From assembly GCA_944372525.1 (NCBI GenBank), contig CALVZL010000040.1, positions 1-64,000 of the forward strand: a DNA stretch of 64,000 bases. Reading direction: 5' to 3'. The first letter of the stretch is position 1. Each line of letters begins with the position of its first letter. The translations under genes and the position numbers were made by a program. Below, one piece after another: positions 23,394-32,269 of this stretch. Source of the DNA: an uncultured Clostridia bacterium. GTDB taxonomy: Bacteria; Bacillota; Clostridia; Christensenellales; Borkfalkiaceae. The notes below the pieces were generated by a model that saw only the letters and a program-made list of their open reading frames with translations, was not told the DNA's origin and did no database searches.

Positions 23394-25703
23394 TTACTTC
23401 AACTTCCAAATAAGCTTTGCGTAATCTGTCACCGAACGATCCGCCGAAAACTTCCCCGACGAAGAAAGATTGATCAGACACTTTTTGTCAAATTCCTCGC
23501 TCCCGTAATCGCGCAGCAACTGTTCCTTGACGCGGACATAATCCGCAAAATCATACAGTACGAGATACCGGTCCGCGTCGCAGTCATTGACAAGGCTGTC
23601 GTAAAGCTTGGCGAGCATTCCCCTCTCGTCGCGGAAGGTCCCGTCGCGCAACGTCTCCGCAATACGCCTGAGTTCGGGGTTATTGGCAAGGATCTCGCGC
23701 GGACAGTAATAGCGTTTGACCGCGTCGACTTCCTCCACTGTTGCCCCGAAGATATAGTTGTTTTCCTTGCCCGCCTCTTCGCAGATCTCGACGTTTGCAC
23801 CGTCCATCGTACCGAGCGTCACCGTTCCGTTGAGCATGAACTTCATGTTGCTCGTTCCGGACGCCTCCATGCCTGCCATAGAGATCTGTTCCGAGGCATC
23901 CGCCGCGCAGACGATGCGCTCCGCATAGGAAACGTTATAATTCTGAACAAATACGACCTTCATGCGATCCGCCACCGCCTCGTCTCCGTTGACGAGCGCG
24001 GCGATCTCGTTGATGTACTTGATGATCCCCTTGGCGTTATAATAGCCCGGAGCAGCTTTGGCGCCGAACAAAAAGACGGTCGGCGGGAAATCGGCAATTC
24101 TTCCCTCTTTGATCCCGTAATAAAACCAGAGCACGGAAAAGGCGTTCAAAAGCTGACGCTTATACTCATGCAGCCGCTTGACCTGCACGTCGAAAATAAA
24201 GTCGGGAGAGATCTCGATCTTTTCCTTCTCCGCGATCATGCGGGCGAGGCGCGCTTTGTTGTCGCGTTTGATCTGCCGAAAACGGGGCAGGATCGACGGG
24301 ATGAACGGACGGATCTCCGCAAGCCGCGCCAGATCGGTATGCCATGCGGTTCCGATCTTGCTGTCGATCAGCTTCGCCATCTCGGGATTGTTCAGAAGCA
24401 TCCAGCGGCGGGGGGTGATCCCGTTCGTGATGTTCTCAAATTTCTCCGGATAACGCACATACCAGTTGCGGAAAGTGCGTTCTTTGAGGATCCCCGTATG
24501 GATCTCCGCCACGCCGTTCACTTTGGCGCAGACATAGATCGCAAGGTTCGCCATATGAATGACGTTGTCGCGGATGATAAAGTATTTCTCGGCTTCCGCT
24601 CCCGCCTCCCGTTCCAGCTTCTGCTGACACTTGACGATCTGCTCATATACATCGGGAAGCAGATCGGAAAGAGCGAGGGCGTCCCATTTTTCAAGCGCCT
24701 CCGCCATGATCGTATGATTGGTAAAATTGAAACACTTTGCGCAGACACCGAATGCGTCCTCAAAGGAAAGTCCCTCTGCCTGCAAAATGCGCAGCATTTC
24801 GGGAATGGCAAGGACGGGGTGCGTATCGTTGAGCTGAAAACAGCGATACGCGGGCAGGTCAGACAGCGCCCTTCCGCTCTGCTTGTATTTGTTTATGATA
24901 TCCTGCAGCGAGGCGCTCACCATAAAGTACTGCTGGCGAAGGCGCAGCATCTTGCCCGTCATGGTGTTGTCGTTGGGATAGAGCACGTCGGTGATCTTGC
25001 TCGCCGTAAAGTTTTCGACGGCGATCCGATCCCCCTTCATTTCGTTGAAGGCGGCGAAATCAAACTTGCGCAGCGGCTCGCTCTGCCACAGCCGCAGTGT
25101 GTTCACGACGCCGTTCCGATATCCGAACACGGGCATATCGTAGGGAACGGCAAGCACTTTCAGGTCGGAAAATGAGACCGTCACGGCATCGCGCTCGACG
25201 CGCACGCTCCACGGATCCCCCCAGCGAAGCCAGTCGTCGCCCTCCTCATGCTGATATCCGTCGACGAAACTCTGACGGAAAAGCCCGTAACGATAGCGGA
25301 TCCCGTAGCCGTCGAGCGGAATATCCATGCTCGCCGCACTTTCGAGATAGCAGGCGGCGAGGCGTCCCAGACCGCCGTTCCCGAGGGCAGCATCCTCTAC
25401 TTCCTCAAACTGATTGAGATCCTCCCCGACGGACGCGAGTGCGTCCTTCACGTCTTCCCAGATCCCCAGATTGAGCAAATTGGAATAGATCGCCCTGCCC
25501 ACGAGAAATTCCGCGGAAAAATAGGCGCAGCGCCGTTTATCCGCTTGCTTTTCCCGCTTCCAGTCATCGTATATGCCCGCCATGACCGTCTTGGAGAGCG
25601 CATTGTAAAGCTCCTTTTTATCTGCAGCGGCGAGATCGCTTTCGGCATCCGCATGCAGCATTGCATCGATATCCCGCAAAAAATTATTTTTATCAAGTTT
25701 CAT
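23394..25703 (-). CDS. glgP: Glycogen/starch phosphorylase
   Basis: 769 residues, slightly short for the family, with regulatory N-terminal extensions missing as in bacterial forms. It releases glucose 1-phosphate from alpha-1,4-glucans using PLP. The PLP region EASGTSNMKFMLNGTVTLGTMDGANVEI is intact, as are ALGNGGLGRLAACYLESAASM and NDTHPVLAIPEMLR. No other glycogen gene is near it. A good promoter lies upstream; the leader is about 45 bases, and the best purine-rich ribosome site (GGAG) is unusually far from ATG 25703. Confidence 0.95.
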   Translation of the reverse strand: MKLDKNNFLRDIDAMLHADAESDLAAADKKELYNALSKTVMAGIYDDWKREKQADKRRCAYFSAEFLVGRAIYSNLLNLGIWEDVKDALASVGEDLNQFEEVEDAALGNGGLGRLAACYLESAASMDIPLDGYGIRYRYGLFRQSFVDGYQHEEGDDWLRWGDPWSVRVERDAVTVSFSDLKVLAVPYDMPVFGYRNGVVNTLRLWQSEPLRKFDFAAFNEMKGDRIAVENFTASKITDVLYPNDNTMTGKMLRLRQQYFMVSASLQDIINKYKQSGRALSDLPAYRCFQLNDTHPVLAIPEMLRILQAEGLSFEDAFGVCAKCFNFTNHTIMAEALEKWDALALSDLLPDVYEQIVKCQQKLEREAGAEAEKYFIIRDNVIHMANLAIYVCAKVNGVAEIHTGILKERTFRNWYVRYPEKFENITNGITPRRWMLLNNPEMAKLIDSKIGTAWHTDLARLAEIRPFIPSILPRFRQIKRDNKARLARMIAEKEKIEISPDFIFDVQVKRLHEYKRQLLNAFSVLWFYYGIKEGRIADFPPTVFLFGAKAAPGYYNAKGIIKYINEIAALVNGDEAVADRMKVVFVQNYNVSYAERIVCAADASEQISMAGMEASGTSNMKFMLNGTVTLGTMDGANVEICEEAGKENNYIFGATVEEVDAVKRYYCPREILANNPELRRIAETLRDGTFRDERGMLAKLYDSLVNDCDADRYLVLYDFADYVRVKEQLLRDYGSEEFDKKCLINLSSSGKFSADRSVTDYAKLIWKLK

Positions 25704-25753
25704 AATAGAATTCTGTCTCCGTCTTGTATATCTTATGACACAAAGAATGCCTC

Positions 25754-25782
25754 ATTCTATCACAAATAAAAAGAAAAGTCAA
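25754..25782 (-). promoter_or_regulatory. Promoter of glgP
   Basis: On the minus strand TTGACT, 17 bases, TAGAAT. Confidence 0.75.
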
Positions 25783-25866
25783 TTTATTTCGTTTTTTTCA
25801 CCGTTCTTTTCCGCCTTTGAGAAAATTATCAGGCGCGGCGATTTTCCTGATGAAAAATGTCTTTTT

Positions 25867-25883
25867 TTGACATGAATCGTCAA
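25867..25883. promoter_or_regulatory. Inverted repeat upstream of the hydrogenase promoter
   Basis: TTGAC-N7-GTCAA, centred about 20 bases upstream of the -35 box of the hyd promoter. A second dyad, ATCAGG-N12-CCTGAT, lies about 25 bases further out. Either could bind a regulator; no known consensus (for example Rex) is matched. Confidence 0.35.
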
Positions 25884-25895
25884 TTATAAAATAGC

Positions 25896-25924
25896 TTGTC
25901 ATTTTTCTGCAAATATGCTATAAT
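25896..25924 (+). promoter_or_regulatory. Promoter of the hydrogenase operon
   Basis: TTGTCA, 17 bases, consensus TATAAT; expected start near 25931. Confidence 0.85.
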
Positions 25925-25966
25925 TCAGTCAATGGAATGCCGCCCCGCTCATGGAGGAGGTTTTTT

Positions 25967-26050
25967 GTGGAAAACGCGGCGATTTCGATTTACGATATGG
26001 AGGTTGAAGATGGAACATTGCAATGCGTGCGGCACGGCGGAGCAGGCTGA
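25967..26050 (+). CDS. Possible 27-residue leader ORF overlapping hydC
   Basis: A GTG start exactly six bases after a perfect GGAGGAGG (25953-25960), the best ribosome site of the operon. It encodes MENAAISIYDMEVEDGTLQC plus seven more residues and stops 41 bases inside hydC in another frame. The hydC ribosome site lies within it. It may be a coupling or leader peptide; alternatively the GGAGGAGG marks a hydC start I do not recognise. Confidence 0.4.
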   Translation: MENAAISIYDMEVEDGTLQCVRHGGAG

Positions 26051-26504
26051 AAAACTGCGGGCCGTCATCGAGTCCTCGCGCGAAACACCGGGCTGTCTCA
26101 TGCACATTTTGCAAGAGGCGCAGGCGATCTACGGATTTCTTCCGATCGGCGTACAGAAGACGATCGCGGAGGGATTGGGCATTTCTCTCTCGGAGGTGTA
26201 CGGAGTCGTCACCTTCTACTCGCAGTTCTCCCTCAAACCCAAGGGAAAACACCGAATCAGCGTCTGCCTGGGAACGGCATGCTATGTCAAGGGATCGGAT
26301 AAGATCCTTGCGGAAGTGGAAAAACAGCTCGGCATCAAATGCGGAGAATGTACGGAGGACGGCTTGTTCTCCATCGATTCCTGCCGTTGCGTCGGCGCAT
26401 GCGGGCTCGCTCCCGTCATGATGGTCGGCGAAGAAGTGTACGGAAAACTCGAGCCGGGAAAAATCAAGGACATCCTCGATCAATACAGGAGGGAAGAGCA
26501 ATGA
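26010..26504 (+). CDS. hydC: [FeFe] hydrogenase subunit HydC (NuoE-like)
   Basis: 164 residues, thioredoxin-like [2Fe-2S] protein. The four cluster cysteines are in CLGTACYVKG and DSCRCVGACGLAP. It is the small electron-transfer subunit of the trimeric, NADH/ferredoxin-linked electron-bifurcating hydrogenase. ATG 26010 has GGAGG at correct spacing. First subunit of hydCBA; its stop overlaps the hydB ATG (ATGA). Confidence 0.92.
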   Translation: MEHCNACGTAEQAEKLRAVIESSRETPGCLMHILQEAQAIYGFLPIGVQKTIAEGLGISLSEVYGVVTFYSQFSLKPKGKHRISVCLGTACYVKGSDKILAEVEKQLGIKCGECTEDGLFSIDSCRCVGACGLAPVMMVGEEVYGKLEPGKIKDILDQYRREEQ

Positions 26505-28393
26505 CGGTCAAAGAGCTCGACGCCATTCGCAAGGCGAAAGAAGAACTCATTCAGGTGCGCCGCACCGTACGCGAACAGGGAGAAGCGCTCGCCGGAAAGA
26601 CGGGCTACCGCAAACAGGTTCTCGTCTGCGGCGGAACGGGATGCACCTCCTCTCACTCCATGAAAGTGATCGCACAGCTCGAGCAGTCCCTGGAGGAACT
26701 CGGGATACACGATGTGCTTGTCGTAAAGACCGGCTGTTTCGGACTCTGCGCGCTCGGCCCCATCATGATTGTTTACCCCGAGGGCGCGTTTTATGCACAG
26801 ATGACCCCGGAACACGTCAAGACGGTGGCGGAGAAGCACCTCGTCAAAGGCGGAGAGATCGTGAAAGATCTGCTGTACCGGGGAACCGTGCTTTCAGACG
26901 GAAGCGTGATCCCCTTCGGCGAGACGCCTTTCTATAAAAAGCAGATGCGCATCGCGCTGAGAAACTGCGGCGTGATCGCCGCGGAAGACATCGAGGAGGC
27001 GATTGCGGCGGGCGACTATGCCGCGGTCGAAAAAGTACTCACCTCGATGACGCCCGACGACGTCATCAACGAAATGCTCGCTTCCGGCCTGCGCGGACGG
27101 GGCGGCGCGGGCTTCCCCACGGGACGCAAATGGGCGTTTGCCAAGGCGTCGCAGGGCGAAGTGAAATATGTCTGTTGCAACGCAGACGAGGGCGACCCCG
27201 GTGCGTTCATGGACCGCTCCGTCCTTGAGGGCGATCCTCACTGCGTGCTCGAAGCAATGACCATCGCGGGTTATGCGATCGGCGCGCATCAGGGCTATAT
27301 CTACGTCCGCGCGGAATATCCCGTCGCCGTGCATCGTCTGGAGATCGCCATCCGTCAGGCGCGGGAATACGGTCTGCTCGGAAAAAACATCTTAGAAAGC
27401 GGCTTCGACTTCGATATCGAGATCCGCCTCGGGGCAGGTGCGTTTGTCTGCGGTGAAGAAACGGCGCTCATGACGAGCATCGAGGGACACCGCGGAGAAC
27501 CCCGTCCCCGTCCCCCCTTCCCCGCCGTCAAAGGTCTGTTCGGGAAACCGACCATTCTGAACAACGTGGAAACCTGGGCAAACATCAACCCCATCATCAT
27601 GAAGGGCGCGAAATGGTTCTCCTCCATCGGAACGGAGACCTCTTCGGGAACGAAGGTCTTTGCGCTCGGAGGAAAGATCACGAACGTCGGTCTGGTGGAA
27701 GTCCCCATGGGAACGACGCTGCGCGAGATCGTGGAAGAAATCGGCGGCGGCATTCCGGGAGGAAAGAAGTTCAAGGCGGCACAGACGGGCGGCCCCTCGG
27801 GCGGCTGCATTCCCGCCGCCTGCATCGATACCCCCATCGACTACGATTCCCTGCTTGCCATCGGTTCGATGATGGGAAGCGGCGGCATGATCATCCTCGA
27901 TGAGGACGACTGCATGGTGGACATCGCCAAATTCTACCTCGAATTCACGGCAGACGAAAGCTGCGGAAAGTGCACGCCCTGCCGCATCGGGACTAAGCGC
28001 CTGCTCCAGCTGCTCACCAAGATCACGGAGGGCACCGGCGAACCGGAAGATATCGTAAAAATCGAAGAGCTTGCCTCCCATATGAAGCAGTCTTCCCTGT
28101 GCGCCCTGGGACAGAGCGCGCCCAATCCCATTCTCTCCACTCTGCGCTACTTCCGCGAAGAATACGAAGAGCATATCAACGAGAAGAAATGCCGCGCAGG
28201 CGTCTGCAAAGCGATGCTCAATTATACGATCCTCGCAGACAAATGCAAGGGCTGCACTCTCTGCGCGCGCAACTGCCCCGTCAAAGCCATCTCGGGCGCA
28301 GTCAAACAGCCGCACGTCATCGATCAGAGCAAGTGCATCAAGTGCGGCGTGTGCATGAGTAACTGCAAATTCGGCGCCATCGAAAGGAGGTAA
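26501..28393 (+). CDS. hydB: [FeFe] hydrogenase subunit HydB (NuoF-like)
   Basis: 630 residues in three parts: an N-terminal thioredoxin-like [2Fe-2S] domain (VLVCGGTGCTSS, GCFGLCALGP), the NuoF core with FMN motif GLRGRGGAGFPTGRKW, NADH motif GAGAFVCGEETAL and the [4Fe-4S] motif ESCGKCTPCRIG, and a C-terminal 2[4Fe-4S] ferredoxin (CKGCTLCARNCPVKAI, CIKCGVCMSNCKFGAI). It oxidises or reduces NAD(H) and exchanges electrons with HydA. This domain order is the one of bifurcating HydABC enzymes. Confidence 0.95.
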   Translation: MTVKELDAIRKAKEELIQVRRTVREQGEALAGKTGYRKQVLVCGGTGCTSSHSMKVIAQLEQSLEELGIHDVLVVKTGCFGLCALGPIMIVYPEGAFYAQMTPEHVKTVAEKHLVKGGEIVKDLLYRGTVLSDGSVIPFGETPFYKKQMRIALRNCGVIAAEDIEEAIAAGDYAAVEKVLTSMTPDDVINEMLASGLRGRGGAGFPTGRKWAFAKASQGEVKYVCCNADEGDPGAFMDRSVLEGDPHCVLEAMTIAGYAIGAHQGYIYVRAEYPVAVHRLEIAIRQAREYGLLGKNILESGFDFDIEIRLGAGAFVCGEETALMTSIEGHRGEPRPRPPFPAVKGLFGKPTILNNVETWANINPIIMKGAKWFSSIGTETSSGTKVFALGGKITNVGLVEVPMGTTLREIVEEIGGGIPGGKKFKAAQTGGPSGGCIPAACIDTPIDYDSLLAIGSMMGSGGMIILDEDDCMVDIAKFYLEFTADESCGKCTPCRIGTKRLLQLLTKITEGTGEPEDIVKIEELASHMKQSSLCALGQSAPNPILSTLRYFREEYEEHINEKKCRAGVCKAMLNYTILADKCKGCTLCARNCPVKAISGAVKQPHVIDQSKCIKCGVCMSNCKFGAIERR

Positions 28394-28397
28394 GCAC

Positions 28398-30122
28398 ATG
28401 GAAAAACAAGTAACCCTGAAAATCAATAACATTCCCGTCACCGTTCCGGAAGGGACGACCATCCTCGAGGCGGCGCGCAAAGCGCACATCGAGATCCCTA
28501 CCCTGTGCTATCTCAAAGACGTCAGCTGTGTCGGCTCGTGCAGAATGTGCGTCGTGGAAGCAACCGGCGCGCGGGGGCTTGTCGCGGCCTGCGTCTACCC
28601 CGTTGCGGAGGGCATGGAGGTGCGCACGAACACCGAAAAATGCCGCCAATCCCGCAAAATGACGCTGGAATTGCTTTTGAGTAAGCACAAAAAGAAATGC
28701 CTCTCCTGCGAACGCAACCATAACTGCGAACTGCAGAAACTGTCGTTAGGGTACAGCGTGGACGAAGACCGTTTCAAGGGCGAGGACTATGTGCTTCCCA
28801 TCGACGATTCCGCTCCCTATGTTGTCCGCGACAACGACAAGTGCATCAACTGCATGCGCTGCGTCGCCGCCTGCCGGAATCAGAACGTGAACGCCATCGG
28901 CCCCATCGGCAGAGGTTTCCACGTACACATCGGAAGCGCGTTCGATATGCCGCTCTCCGAATCGGTCTGCGTGGGCTGCGGTCAATGCGTCGTTGCCTGC
29001 CCCGTCGGTGCGCTTTCGGAGCGCTCCACGATCGACGAAGTATGGTCGGCGCTTGCCAATCCCGCAAAGAAGGTCCTCTTCTTCACGGCTCCCTCCATCC
29101 GCGCCACGCTTGGCGAGGCATTCGATCTGCCCGTCGGCACCAACGTAGAAGGCAAAATGGTCGCCGCCATCCGCAGACTGGGTCCCGCCGCCGTCTTCAA
29201 CATGGACGTCACGGCAGACCTCACGATCATGGAAGAGGCAAGCGAACTCATCAACCGCATCAAGACGGGCAAACCCATGCCCATGTTTACTTCCTGCTGC
29301 CCCGCATGGGTCAAATTTGTGGAACAGCGCTATCCCGAAATGATCCCCCATCTGTCTTCCTGCAAATCGCCGCAGCAGATGTTCGGCGCACTGCTCAAGA
29401 GCTATTGGTGCGAAAAGAACGGAATCGCGCCCGAAAACGTGTATACGGTGAGCGTCATTCCCTGCACGGCGAAAAAATACGAATGCCACCGCCCCGAAAT
29501 GGAAGGCGACGTGGACGCGGCGATCACGACGCGAGAACTTGCGCGCATGATCAAAACGGCAGGGATCAAGTTTACCGAACTTCCCGACGAAGAATTTGAC
29601 AATCCCTTCTCCACGGCAACAGGCGGCGGCGCGATCTTCGGCGCGACGGGCGGCGTGATGGAAGCGGCGCTCCGCACGGCTGCGCACATGATGGACGGGA
29701 GCTTCGAAGTTTTGGATTTCTTTGCAGTGCGCGGCACCAATCCCTATAAGGAGGCGACCTATCTCGTGGCCGGCAACGCCCTGCGCGTCGCAGTGGTATC
29801 CGGACTCAAAAACGCAACCGAACTGCTGGAAAAGATCCGCTCCGGAGAAAAACACTACGACTTCATCGAAGTCATGGCATGCCCGGGCGGATGTGTCAAC
29901 GGCGGCGGACAGCCGACGCTTTCGGACAGCGTGCGCAATACCGTCGAGCTCAAAGACGCGCGCGCCAAAGCGCTGTATTCCAGCGATACGCTCAACGCCC
30001 TGCGCCGTCCCTCCGACTCGCCCGTCATGGACATGATCTACAACGATTATCTGGGCTTCCCGAACAGCCATAAGGCACACGAAATTCTGCACACTTCCTA
30101 CCATGCAGACAAGAGAATCTGA
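28398..30122 (+). CDS. hydA: [FeFe] hydrogenase catalytic subunit HydA
   Basis: 574 residues. N-terminal [2Fe-2S] domain (CYLKDVSCVGSCRMC), His-ligated cluster motif (HKKKCLSCERNHNC), two [4Fe-4S] clusters (CINCMRCVAAC, CVGCGQCVVACPVG), then the H-cluster domain with L1 TSCCPAW, L2 PCTAKKYE and L3 MACPGGCVNGGGQP. All cluster ligands and the proton-transfer cysteine in L1 are present; L2 starts with I rather than the usual M. It evolves or consumes hydrogen in the cytoplasm. The maturases HydE, F and G are not in the window. Confidence 0.96.
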   Translation: MEKQVTLKINNIPVTVPEGTTILEAARKAHIEIPTLCYLKDVSCVGSCRMCVVEATGARGLVAACVYPVAEGMEVRTNTEKCRQSRKMTLELLLSKHKKKCLSCERNHNCELQKLSLGYSVDEDRFKGEDYVLPIDDSAPYVVRDNDKCINCMRCVAACRNQNVNAIGPIGRGFHVHIGSAFDMPLSESVCVGCGQCVVACPVGALSERSTIDEVWSALANPAKKVLFFTAPSIRATLGEAFDLPVGTNVEGKMVAAIRRLGPAAVFNMDVTADLTIMEEASELINRIKTGKPMPMFTSCCPAWVKFVEQRYPEMIPHLSSCKSPQQMFGALLKSYWCEKNGIAPENVYTVSVIPCTAKKYECHRPEMEGDVDAAITTRELARMIKTAGIKFTELPDEEFDNPFSTATGGGAIFGATGGVMEAALRTAAHMMDGSFEVLDFFAVRGTNPYKEATYLVAGNALRVAVVSGLKNATELLEKIRSGEKHYDFIEVMACPGGCVNGGGQPTLSDSVRNTVELKDARAKALYSSDTLNALRRPSDSPVMDMIYNDYLGFPNSHKAHEILHTSYHADKRI

Positions 30123-30139
30123 ACTTATCTGCTTACGAC

Positions 30140-30180
30140 GCGCCGCCGCGGAGCTTCCGCGGCGGCGCAATTGATTTTCT
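30140..30180 (+). terminator. Terminator of the hydrogenase operon
   Basis: Thirteen-bp perfect GC-rich stem (30140-30152 / 30156-30168) followed by AATTGATTTTCTTTCT; the T-run is interrupted. Confidence 0.78.
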
Positions 30181-30217
30181 TTCTCCATGTAAAACAAATA
30201 AACATTCTGAGGTGCAT

Positions 30218-31198
30218 ATGAAAATCGCAGCATTTGAAGTCAAAGAATACGAACGCAGAGATTTTTCCCGTTTTGCGGATCCCGAATCAGACATAACGCT
30301 CCACGCCGAACCGCTCACCGAACAGAACCTTTCGCTCTGTCAAGGCTGCGAAGCAATCACGACGCTCGGGTTCAGCCGACTTGACGAAACCATGCTTGCC
30401 CGTCTCTCTTCGCTCGGTGTCCGCTTTCTCGCAACCCGTACGATCGGCTACAACCACATAGACCTGACCGCCGCAAAAAAATTCGGGATCCGCGTGAGCA
30501 ACGCGCGCTACTCCCCTTACAATGTGGCAGACTTTACCGTCATGCTCATTCTCATGCTGTTGAGAAAAGCCAAAATTTCCGTCTGCCGCGCCCTGGTCAA
30601 CGATTTTTCGCTCGACGGAATGTGCGGAAGGGAGATGCACAGCCTCACGGTCGGAATCATCGGGGCGGGCAACATCGGGCGTGCCGTTGTGAAAAATCTC
30701 TCCGGCTTCGGATGCAGAATTCTTGCATACGATCCCTATGTCTCGCCCGAGGCTGTTCCCTCCGCCCGATTCGTGCCGCTGGAGACGCTCTATGCGGAAA
30801 GCGACGTCATCACCCTGCATATGCCCCTGACGGCCGAAAACCGACATATGATCGACCGAACGGCTTTCTCCAAAATGAAGCGGGGCGCGTTGCTCGTAAA
30901 TACCGCGCGGGGCGGGCTTGTAAACACCCGCGATCTCATTCGCGCCCTCGAATCCGAACAGATCGGCGGAGCCGGCATCGACACCGTAGAAGAGGAAGAC
31001 AACATCTGTCACGTCGACCTGCGGGCACGCATCGTAGAGCGGCGGGATCTGTTCTATCTCAAACAGTTCCCCAACGTGATCTACACCTCGCATTACGCCT
31101 TCTTCACGGAAGAAGCGACTTCTGCCATGGTGGAATGTGCTCTCACCAGTCTCGCCGCCTTCCGCGACGGAAAGGAGAACGCTTACGAAATCAAATAA
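30218..31198 (+). CDS. D-lactate dehydrogenase / 2-hydroxyacid dehydrogenase (VanH/LdhA-like)
   Basis: 326 residues. Substrate-side signature TRTIGYNHIDLTAA, Rossmann loop VGIIGAGNIGRAV, then NTARGGLV, AGIDTVEEE and the catalytic histidine in YTSHYAFFTEEA. The catalytic Arg-Glu-His set is intact, and the sequence is closest in style to the D-lactate dehydrogenase group that reduces pyruvate with NADH. Following the hydrogenase it fits fermentative electron disposal. ATG 30218 follows GAGG; a GTG two codons upstream is less likely. Confidence 0.88.
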   Translation: MKIAAFEVKEYERRDFSRFADPESDITLHAEPLTEQNLSLCQGCEAITTLGFSRLDETMLARLSSLGVRFLATRTIGYNHIDLTAAKKFGIRVSNARYSPYNVADFTVMLILMLLRKAKISVCRALVNDFSLDGMCGREMHSLTVGIIGAGNIGRAVVKNLSGFGCRILAYDPYVSPEAVPSARFVPLETLYAESDVITLHMPLTAENRHMIDRTAFSKMKRGALLVNTARGGLVNTRDLIRALESEQIGGAGIDTVEEEDNICHVDLRARIVERRDLFYLKQFPNVIYTSHYAFFTEEATSAMVECALTSLAAFRDGKENAYEIK

Positions 31199-31223
31199 CC
31201 GCGCAGGCACAGGGAAGCTTTCT

Positions 31224-32189
31224 GTGAAAAAGACGAAAAAAACCAAAACGGCATATACTGATTGTGTGCAAACCGCTTATGAAAAGAAAAAAATCGGAAC
31301 GGGAATCCTCTACATTCTCGGGGCGGCGCTCTCGTTTGCGCTCATGAATCTTTTCGTTCGGCTTGCGGGCGATCTGCCCGTCATGCAGAAAGTATTTTTC
31401 CGCAATCTCGTCGCGACCTTCGCCGTCCTCCCCGTGCTCGCCGTCTCCCGGGAAAAATTCCGCATTCGGCGGGGAAGCTTACCCTATCTGCTGCTGCGCT
31501 CGGCGATCGGATTTTTGGGCGTCGTTCTCAACTTCTATGCCATCGATCGGCTGAACATCTCCGACGCCTCCATCCTCAACAAACTCTCCCCTTTCTTTGC
31601 GATCCTTTTTTCCGCGCTTCTGCTCCGCGAGCGGCCTCGTTTGGCGGAGCTGTTTTTTGTCCTGCTGGCATTTTCCGGCGCGCTGCTCGTCATCAAACCG
31701 ACTTTTACGGTTGAATCTCTCCCCGCGCTTTCGGGGTTTGCAAGCGGATTGTGCGCAGGATTTGCCTATACTTGCGTTCGCGCGCTCGGAATGCGCGGAG
31801 AGCGGGGAACTGTCACGGTATTCTTTTTTTCCGCATTTTCTACCCTTGTCTCGCTGCCCTTTCTCCTTGCCTTCTATCGGCAGATGAGCGCCGAACAATG
31901 GTGTTTTCTCCTGCTGTCCGGCTGCGCCGCAGCAGGCGGGCAGTTTTTTATCACTGCCGCCTACCGTTTCGCACCCGCAAAAGACATCGCCGTCTTCGAT
32001 TACGCACAAGTGCTCTTTGCCGCACTTTTGGGATATCTCTTTTTGGAACAGCTTCCCGACGCGTACTCCTTTGCCGGCTATGCGATCATTCTCGCCGCGG
32101 CGATCGGGAAATGGGTCTGGGTACACGTCCGTTCCAAACATGCCCCCGCATCCGACGCGCAGACTTCCGAAAACAAAACAAACGGATAA
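31224..32189 (+). CDS. EamA/DMT-family transporter
   Basis: 321 residues with ten membrane helices in two EamA repeats: first GILYILGAALSFALMNLFVRLAG...RSAIGFLGVVLNFYAI..., second LSGFASGLCAGFAYTCVRAL...YAQVLFAALLGYLFLEQLPDAYSFAGYAIILAAAI. Members export metabolites or amino acids; the substrate is unknown. The GTG at 31224 is chosen for AGGGAAG upstream; a GTG 14 codons later is an alternative. Close to the dehydrogenase gene, so probably cotranscribed. Confidence 0.87.
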   Translation: MKKTKKTKTAYTDCVQTAYEKKKIGTGILYILGAALSFALMNLFVRLAGDLPVMQKVFFRNLVATFAVLPVLAVSREKFRIRRGSLPYLLLRSAIGFLGVVLNFYAIDRLNISDASILNKLSPFFAILFSALLLRERPRLAELFFVLLAFSGALLVIKPTFTVESLPALSGFASGLCAGFAYTCVRALGMRGERGTVTVFFFSAFSTLVSLPFLLAFYRQMSAEQWCFLLLSGCAAAGGQFFITAAYRFAPAKDIAVFDYAQVLFAALLGYLFLEQLPDAYSFAGYAIILAAAIGKWVWVHVRSKHAPASDAQTSENKTNG

Positions 32190-32204
32190 ATATCCTAGAT
32201 TTCA

Positions 32205-32233
32205 TTGCCTTTCCGCGCAAAACGTGGTATGAT
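32205..32233 (+). promoter_or_regulatory. Promoter of the 32270 gene
   Basis: TTGCCT, 17 bases, TATGAT; the leader carries GGAG 10 bases before ATG 32270. Confidence 0.7.
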
Positions 32234-32269
32234 AGCAATGAGAAAATAAGGATCGGAGAAGATCATTTC

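Noticed and set aside
23334..25175. 613-codon plus-strand frame opposite glgP
   Set aside because: Antisense to a confident glycogen phosphorylase and continues from the ridA terminator; no start signal.
25820..25900. Possible riboswitch or small RNA ahead of the hydrogenase operon
   Set aside because: Only short dyads upstream of the promoter were seen; the transcribed leader is short and has no recognisable aptamer.
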